Of a stretch of DNA of 64,000 nucleotides, positions 1-8,252 are shown piece by piece. The notes under the pieces are model-generated. The model made no database searches. It worked only from the letters and a program-made list of their open reading frames with translations, and was not told the DNA's origin. A program made the position numbers and the translations under genes. Within the stretch, counting starts at the first letter, position 1. Every line of letters begins with the position of its first letter. Origin of the DNA: Paraburkholderia megapolitana (GTDB lineage: Bacteria; Pseudomonadota; Gammaproteobacteria; Burkholderiales; Burkholderiaceae); the NCBI RefSeq assembly GCF_007556815.1, contig NZ_CP041743.1, forward strand, positions 372,001-436,000, given 5' to 3'.

Positions 1-28
1 GCGCGCTCATCGCCGCTGAAAACGCACC

Positions 29-703
29 ATGAAACAGGCAACCCAGGCTGCCCCGCCCGACCCGGACGGTCCTCCATCCGAAAGCCGCCGTAAGTACGAT
101 CCCGAACAGACGAAGCGCAACATTCTCGATGTCGCCACCCAGGAGTTTTCCGCCATGGGACTGGCGGGCGCGCGCGTCGATGCGATCGCCGAACGCACGC
201 ACACCACGAAACGCATGCTGTATTACTACTTCCGCAGCAAGGAAGGGTTGTACGAAGCCGTGCTCGAGAAGGTGTACAGCGACATCCGCGCGCTCGAACA
301 GGACCTGCACATCAGCGAACTTACGCCCGTCGAAGGCCTGTGCACGCTGGTCGAATTCACCTTCGACTATCACGACATACACCGCGATTTCGTACGTCTT
401 GTCACGATCGAGAATATCCACGGCGCAAGGTATGCCGCGCAGTTGACGTCGTTCAAGTCGCTCAACGCCAGCGCGATCCAGACGATCCATGACCTGCTTG
501 CACGCGGTGTGGCCACCGGAGACTTTCGCGCCGACATCGACGCGATCGACCTGCATCTGTTGATCAGTTCGCTGTGCTTTCACCGGGTCAGCAACCGGCA
601 CACGTTCGGTACCGCGTTTGGCCGCGACCTGTCGCATCCGGGAATGCGGGAACAGCATCGCGCGATGATCGTCGATGCGACGCTACGCTTCGTGAAGCGC
701 TGA
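29..703 (+). CDS. TetR/AcrR family transcriptional regulator
   Basis: A 224-residue DNA-binding repressor-type protein. An N-terminal TetR helix-turn-helix is visible at about residues 25-72, with the typical stretch ending TTKRMLYYYFRSKEGLYEAVL. The rest is an all-helical ligand and dimer domain. The first 20 residues are a Pro/Ser-rich tail. It lies tail to tail with the MFS carrier gene on the other strand, next to the quinate/shikimate dehydrogenase and porin genes. It is therefore the likely local regulator, sensing an aromatic or hydroaromatic acid; this is inference from position only. The family call is firm, the ligand unknown. Confidence 0.9.
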   Translation: MKQATQAAPPDPDGPPSESRRKYDPEQTKRNILDVATQEFSAMGLAGARVDAIAERTHTTKRMLYYYFRSKEGLYEAVLEKVYSDIRALEQDLHISELTPVEGLCTLVEFTFDYHDIHRDFVRLVTIENIHGARYAAQLTSFKSLNASAIQTIHDLLARGVATGDFRADIDAIDLHLLISSLCFHRVSNRHTFGTAFGRDLSHPGMREQHRAMIVDATLRFVKR

Positions 704-729
704 CACTCGTTAGCGCTAGTCAACGCTCG

Positions 730-2037
730 TCAACGCGCCGAGTCAGCCTGAAGCACGATCCGCCGGATATCGCCGACCACGAAGAGATACGACGCCGCGC
801 CGGCCAGCGCAATCGCACCGATAAGCGCAAGCGCCCACACGAACGATCCGGTCGCCGCAACGATGAAGCCCACCGCGAGCGGCGTCACGATGCCCGCCAG
901 ATTCGCGGCAAAATTGAAAATTCCGCCAGTTACGCCGAGCAATCCCTCCGGTGCGATGTCCGACACGAGCGTCCAGCCGAGCGCCGCCATCCCCTGCGCG
1001 AAAAACGCAATCGAAAGGATTGCGATCACCGCCCCATTGCTCTCTACGTAGTTCGCCAGCACGATCGTCGAAGCAAGCAGCAGCCCCGCGATGATCGGCA
1101 GCTTGCGTGCGACGTTCGCCGATCGGCCGTGCCGTAGCAGCCAGTCAGAAAGCGTCCCACCGAACATCACGCCAAGCGACGCCGCAATGAACGGCATGAT
1201 CGCGAAGAAGCCGATCTTGAGCCAGCCCATGTGACGCTCGGTTGCGAGGTAGGTTGGGAACCAGGTGAGGAAGAATACGAGCGTCGCATTGCCCGCGAAC
1301 TGGCCGAGACAGATGCCTGTCAGTTGACGGTGCTTGAGCAAACGCCCGATCGTGCGCCACTTGAAGCCGCCTTTCTGCGCGCCCGTCGCCGTCACGTCTA
1401 CCGGCAACGTCTGCGTGAGACCGCCACCAGCCTCGATGTACTCCAGTTCCGCGGCATTCGCCGCCGGATGGTCGCGCGGCTCGCGATAGCACCGCCACCA
1501 CACAATGCCGAACACGATACCCACACCGCCCACCACATAAAACAGCGCACGCCAGCCGAAAGCACCCATCAGCGCGAACAGGAACGGGCTAAAGAACGCA
1601 AGGCCAATATATTCGCCGACCGTATACGTACCGGTCGCCATCGCGCGTTCGCTCTGCGGAAACCATGTTGCGACGACGCGGCTATTGACCGGAAAACACG
1701 GGGCCTCGGTGACGCCGAGTCCAAGCCGGCACGCGAACAGCGCGGCCGCACTGCTTACGAACCCTTGCGCGAGTGTGAAAAGCGACCAGAGCGTCATCGA
1801 CAGAAAGTACGTGACCTTGCTGCCGAAGCGATCGAGAAACAGACCGCCCGGTATCTGCGACGCGACATAGCTCCATGAGAACGCCGAGAACATCACGCCC
1901 ATCAACGCCGCGTTGATCCCGAGTTCTTTCGTCAACTGCGGCGCGGCGATGCCGAGCACGGTCCGGTCGAGATAGTTGATCATCGTGCCGACCGCCAGCA
2001 GCGCGAGCACCCGGTAGCGGGCGTTCGAGCGACGCAT
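730..2037 (-). CDS. MFS transporter, anion:cation symporter (ACS) type, probable quinate/shikimate uptake
   Basis: A 435-residue inner-membrane carrier with about 12 hydrophobic segments. The N-terminal NYLDRTVLGIAAPQL and the loop DRFGSKVTYFLSMTLWSL are typical of the ACS subfamily that imports hexuronates, glucarate and related organic acids. It lies 120 bp downstream of the quinate/shikimate dehydrogenase on the same strand, so the pair is probably one operon importing and oxidising a hydroaromatic acid. The start at 2037 lacks a clear Shine-Dalgarno sequence, but no better in-frame ATG is seen upstream before a stop. Substrate is inferred from the neighbour. Confidence 0.85.
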   Translation of the reverse strand: MRRSNARYRVLALLAVGTMINYLDRTVLGIAAPQLTKELGINAALMGVMFSAFSWSYVASQIPGGLFLDRFGSKVTYFLSMTLWSLFTLAQGFVSSAAALFACRLGLGVTEAPCFPVNSRVVATWFPQSERAMATGTYTVGEYIGLAFFSPFLFALMGAFGWRALFYVVGGVGIVFGIVWWRCYREPRDHPAANAAELEYIEAGGGLTQTLPVDVTATGAQKGGFKWRTIGRLLKHRQLTGICLGQFAGNATLVFFLTWFPTYLATERHMGWLKIGFFAIMPFIAASLGVMFGGTLSDWLLRHGRSANVARKLPIIAGLLLASTIVLANYVESNGAVIAILSIAFFAQGMAALGWTLVSDIAPEGLLGVTGGIFNFAANLAGIVTPLAVGFIVAATGSFVWALALIGAIALAGAASYLFVVGDIRRIVLQADSAR

Positions 2038-2157
2038 GGCCGGTTGCGAAGCGCCGCCGGAGGCGGTCGTCGTATCGCTTCGCTGGGACAGTTCGGTGGA
2101 AGTGGATGGTGGTGTCGGTTTAATTCAGCTGTCTCCTGGCTAACGAAATGCGCGGCA

Positions 2158-3009
2158 CTACCGGCGCAGCAGCGTCTGCAGATGCGCGAACATCCTCTCC
2201 GCGTCGGGTTCATGCCCCGTGAAGAGACGCAACGCATCGGCTGCCTGATACGCGGCCATTCCGCCGCCCGCAAGCGTGCGACAGCCGGCCGCTTCGGCGG
2301 CTTCCAGCAGTGCGGTGCGAATCGGGAAATAGACGATATCTGCCACCCACAGCGCGGGGTGCAGCAGTTCGGCGGGTAGCGGCAAACCCGGCTGCTTCGC
2401 CATACCGGTCGGCGTCGCGTGGATCAGCCCCTGCGCCTGCGCCATCGCATGTTCGAGCGAGCCGCCCGCCGCCACCGACGCGGCTGGGAAACGCGCTTGC
2501 AGTTCGCTAGCGAGCGCATCGGCACGCGCCGCATCAACATCGAACAGCGTGAGCGCGCGCGTACCGAGCATCAGCGCCGCATGCGCGACCGCCGCTCCCG
2601 CGCCGCCGGCGCCGAGTTGCACGACGCACTCAAGCTGCGCACCTGGCAGGCCACGGCGAAACGCGCGCGCAAAGCCTGACCAGTCAGTGTTATGACCGAT
2701 GCGCTTGCCGTCCTTGAGCAACACGGTATTGACCGCGCCGAGCGCACGCGCATCGTCGGACAGCGCATCGAGAAGCGGAACGATCTGCTGCTTGCACGGA
2801 TAGGTAATGTTCAGACCGTCGAAACCCATCCGCTCGGCAGCGACCAGCAACGCCGGCAGCGCAGCCGTATCGAGCCGCAGCACATCCAGATCGATCCGCC
2901 TATACACATACTGCAAGCCGAGTTGCCTGCCCTCTTCTTCGTGCATCGCCGGGCTCAGCGAAGCGCTGATCCCGCTACCGATCAATCCCACCAGAAACGA
3001 TGACTTCAT
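2158..3009 (-). CDS. NAD-type quinate/shikimate dehydrogenase (AroE superfamily)
   Basis: A 283-residue AroE-family dehydrogenase. The substrate side shows SLSPAMHE, NITYPCKQ (catalytic Lys) and NTDWSGF. The last two match the catabolic quinate/shikimate dehydrogenases of actinobacteria better than the NVT-P-K and NTDG motifs of biosynthetic AroE. The Rossmann motif GAGGAGAAV is followed by TLFDVD. An acidic residue at the end of the second strand is usual for NAD rather than NADP preference. It would oxidise quinate or shikimate to the dehydro acids. The start is set at the ATG in front of KSSFLVGLIG; the open frame runs 22 codons further upstream but that stretch is unlike the family. The role is supported by the adjacent MFS carrier and porin. 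Confidence 0.85.
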   Translation of the reverse strand: MKSSFLVGLIGSGISASLSPAMHEEEGRQLGLQYVYRRIDLDVLRLDTAALPALLVAAERMGFDGLNITYPCKQQIVPLLDALSDDARALGAVNTVLLKDGKRIGHNTDWSGFARAFRRGLPGAQLECVVQLGAGGAGAAVAHAALMLGTRALTLFDVDAARADALASELQARFPAASVAAGGSLEHAMAQAQGLIHATPTGMAKQPGLPLPAELLHPALWVADIVYFPIRTALLEAAEAAGCRTLAGGGMAAYQAADALRLFTGHEPDAERMFAHLQTLLRR

Positions 3010-3078
3010 CGGGCATTGCCCCGCTGCATAAGATCCCCCCGTTCGGAACCGGCATCGCCACAACACCGGCCACACAAT

Positions 3079-3140
3079 TGTTTGACAACTTTATCAAAAA
3101 TACGTGTATGTTTGACAAAAATCCGGAACACGATTCCGGA
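3079..3140. promoter_or_regulatory. Divergent control region between dehydrogenase and porin genes
   Basis: The sequence TGTTTGACAA occurs twice, at 3079-3088 and 3109-3118, 30 bp apart; each contains a TTGACA -35-like hexamer. Immediately downstream is a perfect inverted repeat, TCCGGAA-N5-TTCCGGA (3122-3140). The region separates the divergent dehydrogenase and porin genes, so it probably holds both promoters and a dyad operator. No convincing -10 element was identified. Confidence 0.5.
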
Positions 3141-3196
3141 AACGATTTCATAAACGCCGCATCAGCGGCTTGAACGACAAAGGTAAGGAGACAGGT

Positions 3197-4384
3197 ATGG
3201 AGAGGACACAACCCCGTCGCCGGTTGAGCAAGATGCTGTTCGCAGCCGGCGCCACGCTCGTGGCCAGTCCGGCATTCGCACAAAGCAGCGTGACGCTGTA
3301 CGGCATCGCCGATAACTCCATCGCGTACGCCAATAACCAGAAAGGCCATTCGGACTGGTATCTGCGCCAGGGCAACCTGTATGCATCGAAGTTCGGTCTG
3401 CGCGGCAACGAGGATCTGGGCGGTGGCACGAGCGCAATCTTCGATCTGCAGGCGGGCTACGATCTGAACTCGGGCGCGGCGTCGTCGAGCGGCTTGCTGT
3501 TCAACCGCCAGGCGTTCGTCGGTCTGCAAAACCAGACTTACGGCACGTTCACGATGGGCCGCCAGTACACGCCGTATTTCCTGCTGGTCGGCCCGCTCGC
3601 CTCGAGCAACTGGCTGACGGGTGCGACCGGTGCGCATCCCGGCGATATCGACGGGCTCGACACGACGATCCGCATCAACAATGCGCTGGTCTACACATCA
3701 CCGACCTGGTACGGACTGCAGGCAAGCGCGATGTACGCGCTGGGCGGCATCGCGGGCAGCACCGGCAAAGGTCAGACCCTGAGCGGCGCGCTGCACTATT
3801 CGAACGGGCCGGTCGGGCTCGCCGCCGGTTACCTGCGCATCGATAATGCCGGCTCGACGACCGGCTTCGATCCGGCATCGACGGGGAGCTTCGGTACGTC
3901 GACGCTGAACCAGGGCTATATCTCGGCGCGCGCGATCCAGCACATCGCCGTAGCCGGCGACTACACGATCGGAAGTCTGATGCTCGGCCTCACGTACACG
4001 AATGTCGAGTACATGGCGGGCGGTCGCTCGATCTTCGCCGACACCGCCGTCTTCAACACCTACGGCGCGCTCGGCGTGTACCGCTTCACGCCTGCATTCG
4101 ATATCGCCGGTGCTTTCTCGTACACGCTGGCCTCGAAGGCGAATGGCATCTCGAGCGCGGCACGCTACCAGCAGTACTCGCTAAAGCAGTCTTACCACCT
4201 GTCGAAGCGCACGACGCTGTATGCGCTCGAAGCGTGGCAGCACGCGACCGGGCAAACGCTCGGCGCGCAAGGCGCGGGCGATATCGTCAATGCCGCGCCG
4301 GTGGTTGGCGACTCGCAGAACTCAACACCGTCGTCGACGAGTTCGCAGTTCGTCGGCATGCTCGGTATCGCGGTCGCTTTCTAG
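3197..4384 (+). CDS. Gram-negative general porin (OmpC/OmpF-like trimeric porin, beta-proteobacterial type)
   Basis: A 395-residue outer-membrane beta-barrel precursor. A signal peptide ends near ASPAFAQ. The mature part opens with SSVTLYGIADNSI, the hallmark of Burkholderiales porins, and contains KFGLRGNEDLGGG, FNRQAFVGL and MGRQYTPY, with the C-terminus ending in Phe as expected for BAM recognition. The ATG at 3197 was chosen over one 27 bp upstream because AAGGAG lies at 3185-3190. It is divergent from the quinate/shikimate dehydrogenase and may serve as the entry pore for the same substrate. Confidence 0.92.
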   Translation: MERTQPRRRLSKMLFAAGATLVASPAFAQSSVTLYGIADNSIAYANNQKGHSDWYLRQGNLYASKFGLRGNEDLGGGTSAIFDLQAGYDLNSGAASSSGLLFNRQAFVGLQNQTYGTFTMGRQYTPYFLLVGPLASSNWLTGATGAHPGDIDGLDTTIRINNALVYTSPTWYGLQASAMYALGGIAGSTGKGQTLSGALHYSNGPVGLAAGYLRIDNAGSTTGFDPASTGSFGTSTLNQGYISARAIQHIAVAGDYTIGSLMLGLTYTNVEYMAGGRSIFADTAVFNTYGALGVYRFTPAFDIAGAFSYTLASKANGISSAARYQQYSLKQSYHLSKRTTLYALEAWQHATGQTLGAQGAGDIVNAAPVVGDSQNSTPSSTSSQFVGMLGIAVAF

Positions 4385-4422
4385 CGCTTTAACGTTCCTG
4401 ATACGCATCGTCTGGCTAGTTT

Positions 4423-4443
4423 GCCGGCGGTTACCCCGCCGGC
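4423..4443 (+). terminator. GC-rich hairpin downstream of the porin gene
   Basis: A perfect 8-bp stem (GCCGGCGG / CCGCCGGC) with a 5-base loop lies 39 bp after the porin stop codon. No T-run follows, so intrinsic termination is uncertain; it may instead protect the mRNA 3' end. Confidence 0.4.
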
Positions 4444-4571
4444 GGCGCCAGGTGCCATATTCACAGGTCGATATAATGCTCGTTTGGGCCGGCGGCACGT
4501 GAAGCGAAACTGAACTACGACGTAAAGCTCCATTTCACGCTGTCCGCATCGATCGAAAACCAAGGAGGAAT

Positions 4572-4901
4572 ATGAGGAAGCTTGCGATTTCCCTGTCAGT
4601 CCCGCTGCTGCTCGCCGCCTGTGGGCAGTTCCAGAACCCCGATGCCGGCGACCCGGTCGCCGATACGTTGACCCGGCGCCCCGTCGATGACGTCATCCAG
4701 TGTCTGACCCAGGAGGCCGCGAAACACAACACGAGCTTCCAGACGAGCGCGATCCCGCAAGGCAAGATGCTCGATTTCGGCGACTCGAATATCGTCAAGG
4801 TACGCAGCGATAACGGCGGAACGACGTACCGCTTTTATGCGGGCAAGCGCCACATGTCAAACCTCTGGCTCGAGAGCGCGGGCAAAACCTGCGCATCGTA
4901 A
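4572..4901 (+). CDS. Small predicted lipoprotein of unknown function
   Basis: A 109-residue protein with a type II signal peptide: KLAISLSVPLLLAAC places the lipobox Cys near residue 17, so it should be lipidated and membrane anchored. The mature part contains one further pair of Cys residues (around VIQCLTQ and KTCAS) that could form a disulfide. A strong ribosome site, AAGGAGG, sits just before the ATG. It has no operon partner. I do not recognise a characterised family. Confidence 0.75.
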   Translation: MRKLAISLSVPLLLAACGQFQNPDAGDPVADTLTRRPVDDVIQCLTQEAAKHNTSFQTSAIPQGKMLDFGDSNIVKVRSDNGGTTYRFYAGKRHMSNLWLESAGKTCAS

Positions 4902-5035
4902 TGTGCACGGGCGCCGCAGGGTAACCGTCAGTAATGGTCGGCGGATGATAAAAGCCGCGGAATCACGGCGATCTTAAGAATGGTTTAAGTCTTGGTCCGC
5001 ATCATCCGTCGAACAGACTTGCACGAGGTGCGCCC

Positions 5036-5296
5036 ATGAAGACTAGAGACATTCCCGCGGAAGCTGCGCCGGCCGCCCCGAAAAAGCCAACCATCCTGCG
5101 CCGCCTGCTGAGCCATCACGAACTCGCGACCTTGCTGTTGCTGCTGAACGCGCCGATCCAGGCGTTCGCGAAACCGGAAATTCCGATGCTTCAGGAAGCC
5201 GGTCTGGTTGAGACAGTCGCTTCCGACGCCGGTGTACCGCAAATCCGACTCACACCTGAAGGCAATGCGGTCCTGCGCGGCCTCGGCATCAGATAA
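5036..5296 (+). CDS. Hypothetical protein (86 aa), possible small winged-helix-like protein
   Basis: The reading frame encodes a basic N-terminus followed by SHHELATLLLLLNAPIQAF and a C-terminal RLTPEGNAVLRGLGI. The pattern of a Leu-rich helix, then a helix with LQEAGLVE, then an LTPEG turn resembles the recognition and wing part of a small winged-helix domain. That is a visual impression only. GAGGTGC upstream offers a weak ribosome site. It stands alone between the lipoprotein gene and the convergent gene at 5367. Confidence 0.6.
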   Translation: MKTRDIPAEAAPAAPKKPTILRRLLSHHELATLLLLLNAPIQAFAKPEIPMLQEAGLVETVASDAGVPQIRLTPEGNAVLRGLGIR

Positions 5297-5366
5297 GAAA
5301 CACGTAACAAGAAGTAAGTAGCGCAGCGCCGAACCTCGACTCAGTATCAGCGCCTGTTTGTACCCG

Positions 5367-5702
5367 TCACGCCTGCCACACCGCATAACCCGCTTCACGC
5401 AGCCCGATCCCCAGTTCGACTTCCATGTCCCGTGCACCGTCGTACGGCAGCGGATTGAACACCTCGTAGAGCTCGGGCATCAAACGCACACCATATTCGC
5501 GCACGTAGCGATTCGCCTGAATGTCGGCCTTGTGACGGTCGAAGCGCAGATCGGGATCGAGCCCGGTCATTCCCACATAGACACACGGTTTGTCGAACCG
5601 GTATTCCGGATTCGCGCGGCGAAAGCGCGCCTCGTTCCAGACCGTATCCGCGAGCAAGACCACATACACGTAATAGCGCAGACGGGGTGTGCGGGCGGCC
5701 AT
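5367..5702 (-). CDS. Hypothetical protein with a GIY-YIG-like fold signature
   Basis: A 111-residue protein. The N-terminal RYYVYVVLL and the later CVYVGMTGLDPDLRFDRHKA resemble the paired YVY ... YVG-T strands and following Arg/His helix of GIY-YIG nucleases. The usual catalytic Glu is only tentatively placed in the C-terminal half. The ATG at 5702 was chosen because the upstream part of the frame reads as the antisense of the neighbouring regulator. The gene sits 11 bp after the AraC gene on the same strand and may be co-transcribed, but no functional link is evident. Confidence 0.6.
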   Translation of the reverse strand: MAARTPRLRYYVYVVLLADTVWNEARFRRANPEYRFDKPCVYVGMTGLDPDLRFDRHKADIQANRYVREYGVRLMPELYEVFNPLPYDGARDMEVELGIGLREAGYAVWQA

Positions 5703-5713
5703 GTCGGTTGCAC

Positions 5714-6517
5714 TCAGCCGCGCACGTGGCCATGCAGCAGCGTACGGTACTCGCTCGGTGTGACGCCGACGGTCGCCTTGAACTGCCGCGTGAATGCGCT
5801 GTGATCGGTGTAGCCGCACAGCGCGGCGACGTCGGTGACCTTGTCATGCGACATCAGCAGCGCGGTGGCCGCGTCGAGTCGCGTCTTCAACAGCACCTGG
5901 CGCGGCGTCAGGTGAAACACCTTGTGGAAGTAGCGTTCGAGCTGCGCCACCGACATGTCCGCCATCGCCGCCAGTTGTTTCAGATTCAGCGGCTGCACGT
6001 AGTTGTCCTGGATGTACTGGACCACCGCGGCAAGACGGCTATACGCGGGATGGCTGCCTTCGTCGGCTCGCAAATCGCGCGAAATACCGGCAAGACCGAC
6101 TACGCGACCAGCCGCATCGCGCAGCGGCTGCTTGCAGGTCAGGCACCAACCGGGCTGGCGGCCCGCGTAGAGATGCAGCTCCAGCTGATCGACCATCTGG
6201 TTGCCTACGTCGATCACTGCCTTGTCCTGCGCGGTATAGATGCGGCCGAAGCGGCGCGGAAAGACATCTTCGGCGGTCTTGCCGAGCAATGCCTGCTTGT
6301 CCTTCTGGCCGCAGCGCGACGCGAGCGTGCGGTTCACGAGCGCATAGCGCGCGTGCGCGTCCTTCACGAAGAACACGACGTCGGGCATCGCATCGAAGAT
6401 CGGTTCGAGCAGCGTGAAGTGCGCGAGCATACCGCTTAGCGTTGCGTCTGCCGGATAGAGTGGCAGCAGCGAATCGAGCGATGTCGGCGAATCGGTCGGG
6501 GGAACCGGCATGGTCAT
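5714..6517 (-). CDS. AraC family regulator with N-terminal PAS domain, probable regulator of hydroxyproline catabolism
   Basis: A 267-residue protein. Residues about 30-140 form a PAS sensor (FDAMPDVVFFVKDAHARY, then ISRD at its end). Residues about 160-260 form an AraC double helix-turn-helix (LKQLAAMADMSVAQLERYF and VTDVAALCGYTDHSAFTRQFK). The first ATG of the Met-Thr-Met start is used; a second lies 6 bp on. It lies 176 bp downstream of the dehydrogenase operon, same strand. It is the natural candidate to bind the 17-bp inverted elements at 10419-10505. The inducer is inferred to be hydroxyproline. Confidence 0.85.
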   Translation of the reverse strand: MTMPVPPTDSPTSLDSLLPLYPADATLSGMLAHFTLLEPIFDAMPDVVFFVKDAHARYALVNRTLASRCGQKDKQALLGKTAEDVFPRRFGRIYTAQDKAVIDVGNQMVDQLELHLYAGRQPGWCLTCKQPLRDAAGRVVGLAGISRDLRADEGSHPAYSRLAAVVQYIQDNYVQPLNLKQLAAMADMSVAQLERYFHKVFHLTPRQVLLKTRLDAATALLMSHDKVTDVAALCGYTDHSAFTRQFKATVGVTPSEYRTLLHGHVRG

Positions 6518-6693
6518 CTTGCGGAGCGCGTCTATCGAGCGCGAAGAGCGTCGGTGCGGCCGATTATAGGGCCGCGCGGCAGGTGAAAGAATCCGGGGGT
6601 AACCGGGGTGGAAGTGCGGGCTCGCGCGTGGGGGTTTGTGGTGATCGATGCGCCGGTTGACGAGCCTATTCGTCCGCCGGTCGATACACCGGT

Positions 6694-7992
6694 TCATGCA
6701 GCGGTGTGTGCCCCCACCCGATCCGCAGCCATCAGCGTCTCGATCCGCGTCGCGCCGAGCGGCGGACGCCACTGCGCCACGTCCCAACCGAACAGTGTCT
6801 GCGCAGCCGTTCCGCAAACCCGCCCCTGGCACGCACCCATCCCGCAGCGCGTGTGCAGGCGCGCCGCACGCCAGTCCGGCTGCGCGCGAACCTCCCCGCA
6901 GGTCACGTCTTCGCAGCGGCACAGCAGTGTGTTGTCGGGTGGCATCGCTAGTGCTGCTTCGCCCAGTGCGAACGCCGTGTGCAGCCTTGCAGCGAAGCGC
7001 TGCCAGCGTGCACGCTGCGCGCGTAGATGCGCCGCTTCGGATGTATTGCCCGCACCGCCACCCACCGCCCAACCCGCAATCTCCCCTTCGACGCACGCCA
7101 GCTCCACGCCGCCGACGCCGGTGCATTCTCCGGCCGCATACACGCCGTCGACGGATGTTCGTTGTGCATCGTCAACGGCGATGCTGCCATCTGCACGCAT
7201 CGCACAACCGAGCGCCCTCGCAAGCTCGACGTTCGGTGTGAGCCCGTAACCGCACGCCACGCGATCGCATGCAAGCGTCACCGCGCGGCCGTCGGCGCGA
7301 CGGATCTCGACCGCTTCGACACGTTCCGCACCGCGCGCTGCGCGCACCACGCTGCCGCTCCAATAGCGAGAACCCACGAAGCCGTGCGTCAACTTGAATG
7401 CCTGCCACAGCTTCGACGGTGTCACTGCAAGCGAAGCGCCGAAGCGCATGAGCGCAGCTCGCGGCGCCTGCTCGACGACAGCCAGTACCTGTGCGCCCGC
7501 ATCGCGCGCGGTCGCGAATGCGGCGAGCAGCAGTGGCCCGCTGCCGGCTATCACGATGCGCTCGCCGCGCACCGGCATGCCGCCTTTGATGAGCGCCTGC
7601 AAGCCGCCTGCGCCGGTCACGCCGGGCAGCGTCCAGCCGGCAAACGGCAACAACCGTTCGCGCGCACCGGTCGCGAGAATCAGGCGGTCGTAGGCAATCG
7701 TGGCACCGCCCCGCTCCGCCGATTCCACCAGCAGACCGCGCGCGTCGAGCGGCGCAACGATACGGGTCGAGGGCCATACGGTTATCTGCGATGCGTCGTC
7801 GGCGAGCGCGGCGAGCCGCTCGCGCAACGCGGCCTGCGGCGGATGAGCCGGCCCCTGACGCCACACCTGCCCGCCCACGCGCGGATTGTCGTCGAGCACC
7901 GCGACGCGCGCGCCCGAGCGCGCAGCCGTACGCGCCGCGCTGAGTCCAGCCGGCCCTGCGCCGACAATAACGACGTCGTAGTGCTCATTCAT
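6694..7992 (-). CDS. D-hydroxyproline dehydrogenase alpha-type subunit: FAD/NAD(P)-binding oxidoreductase with BFD-like [2Fe-2S] domain
   Basis: A 432-residue flavoprotein. An FAD-binding Rossmann motif stands at the N-terminus (DVVIVGAGPAGLSAA) and a second dinucleotide motif (IVIAGSGPLLLA) in the middle. Near the C-terminus is a Cys-rich BFD-like cluster site: CRCEDVTC ... CGMGACQGRVC. This architecture matches the alpha subunit of hetero-oligomeric HcnB-like amino-acid dehydrogenases, including the multi-subunit D-hydroxyproline dehydrogenase of Pseudomonas aeruginosa. The start overlaps the stop of the ferredoxin-like subunit by ATGA, so the two are translationally coupled. Confidence 0.87.
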   Translation of the reverse strand: MNEHYDVVIVGAGPAGLSAARTAARSGARVAVLDDNPRVGGQVWRQGPAHPPQAALRERLAALADDASQITVWPSTRIVAPLDARGLLVESAERGGATIAYDRLILATGARERLLPFAGWTLPGVTGAGGLQALIKGGMPVRGERIVIAGSGPLLLAAFATARDAGAQVLAVVEQAPRAALMRFGASLAVTPSKLWQAFKLTHGFVGSRYWSGSVVRAARGAERVEAVEIRRADGRAVTLACDRVACGYGLTPNVELARALGCAMRADGSIAVDDAQRTSVDGVYAAGECTGVGGVELACVEGEIAGWAVGGGAGNTSEAAHLRAQRARWQRFAARLHTAFALGEAALAMPPDNTLLCRCEDVTCGEVRAQPDWRAARLHTRCGMGACQGRVCGTAAQTLFGWDVAQWRPPLGATRIETLMAADRVGAHTAA

Positions 7993-8252
7993 CGCGCGAC
8001 ACCGCCCGTCGTTTCGACTACCAGCCCATCGCGGCACAGAGTCTGACAGCCCAGCACGTGCGCACGGCCGTCGATCGTTACGCGACATTCCTGGCACACA
8101 CCCATCCCGCACACGGCGGCTCTCGGCTGACCGCTCACCGACGTACGCGTGCCGCGAACACCTTCGATTGCAAGAGCGGCCGCAACGCTCGTACCCGCAG
8201 GCACAGCAACCACGCGGCCGTCGATCGTCACCTGCACCCGTGCGTCATTCAT
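7989..8252 (-). CDS. D-hydroxyproline dehydrogenase gamma-type subunit: small [2Fe-2S] protein
   Basis: An 87-residue HcnA-like ferredoxin subunit. The four cluster ligands are visible as AAVCGMGVCQECRV followed by LGCQTLC. It would relay electrons between the two flavin subunits encoded on either side. ATGA overlaps occur at both ends of the gene, showing a tightly coupled beta-gamma-alpha order. The call rests on motif and context. Confidence 0.87.
   Translation of the reverse strand: MNDARVQVTIDGRVVAVPAGTSVAAALAIEGVRGTRTSVSGQPRAAVCGMGVCQECRVTIDGRAHVLGCQTLCRDGLVVETTGGVAR

Noticed and set aside
5395..5847. Alternative minus-strand frame overlapping the gene at 5367 and the AraC gene
   Set aside because: It overlaps two better-supported genes and has an Arg/Ser/Ala-rich shadow composition.
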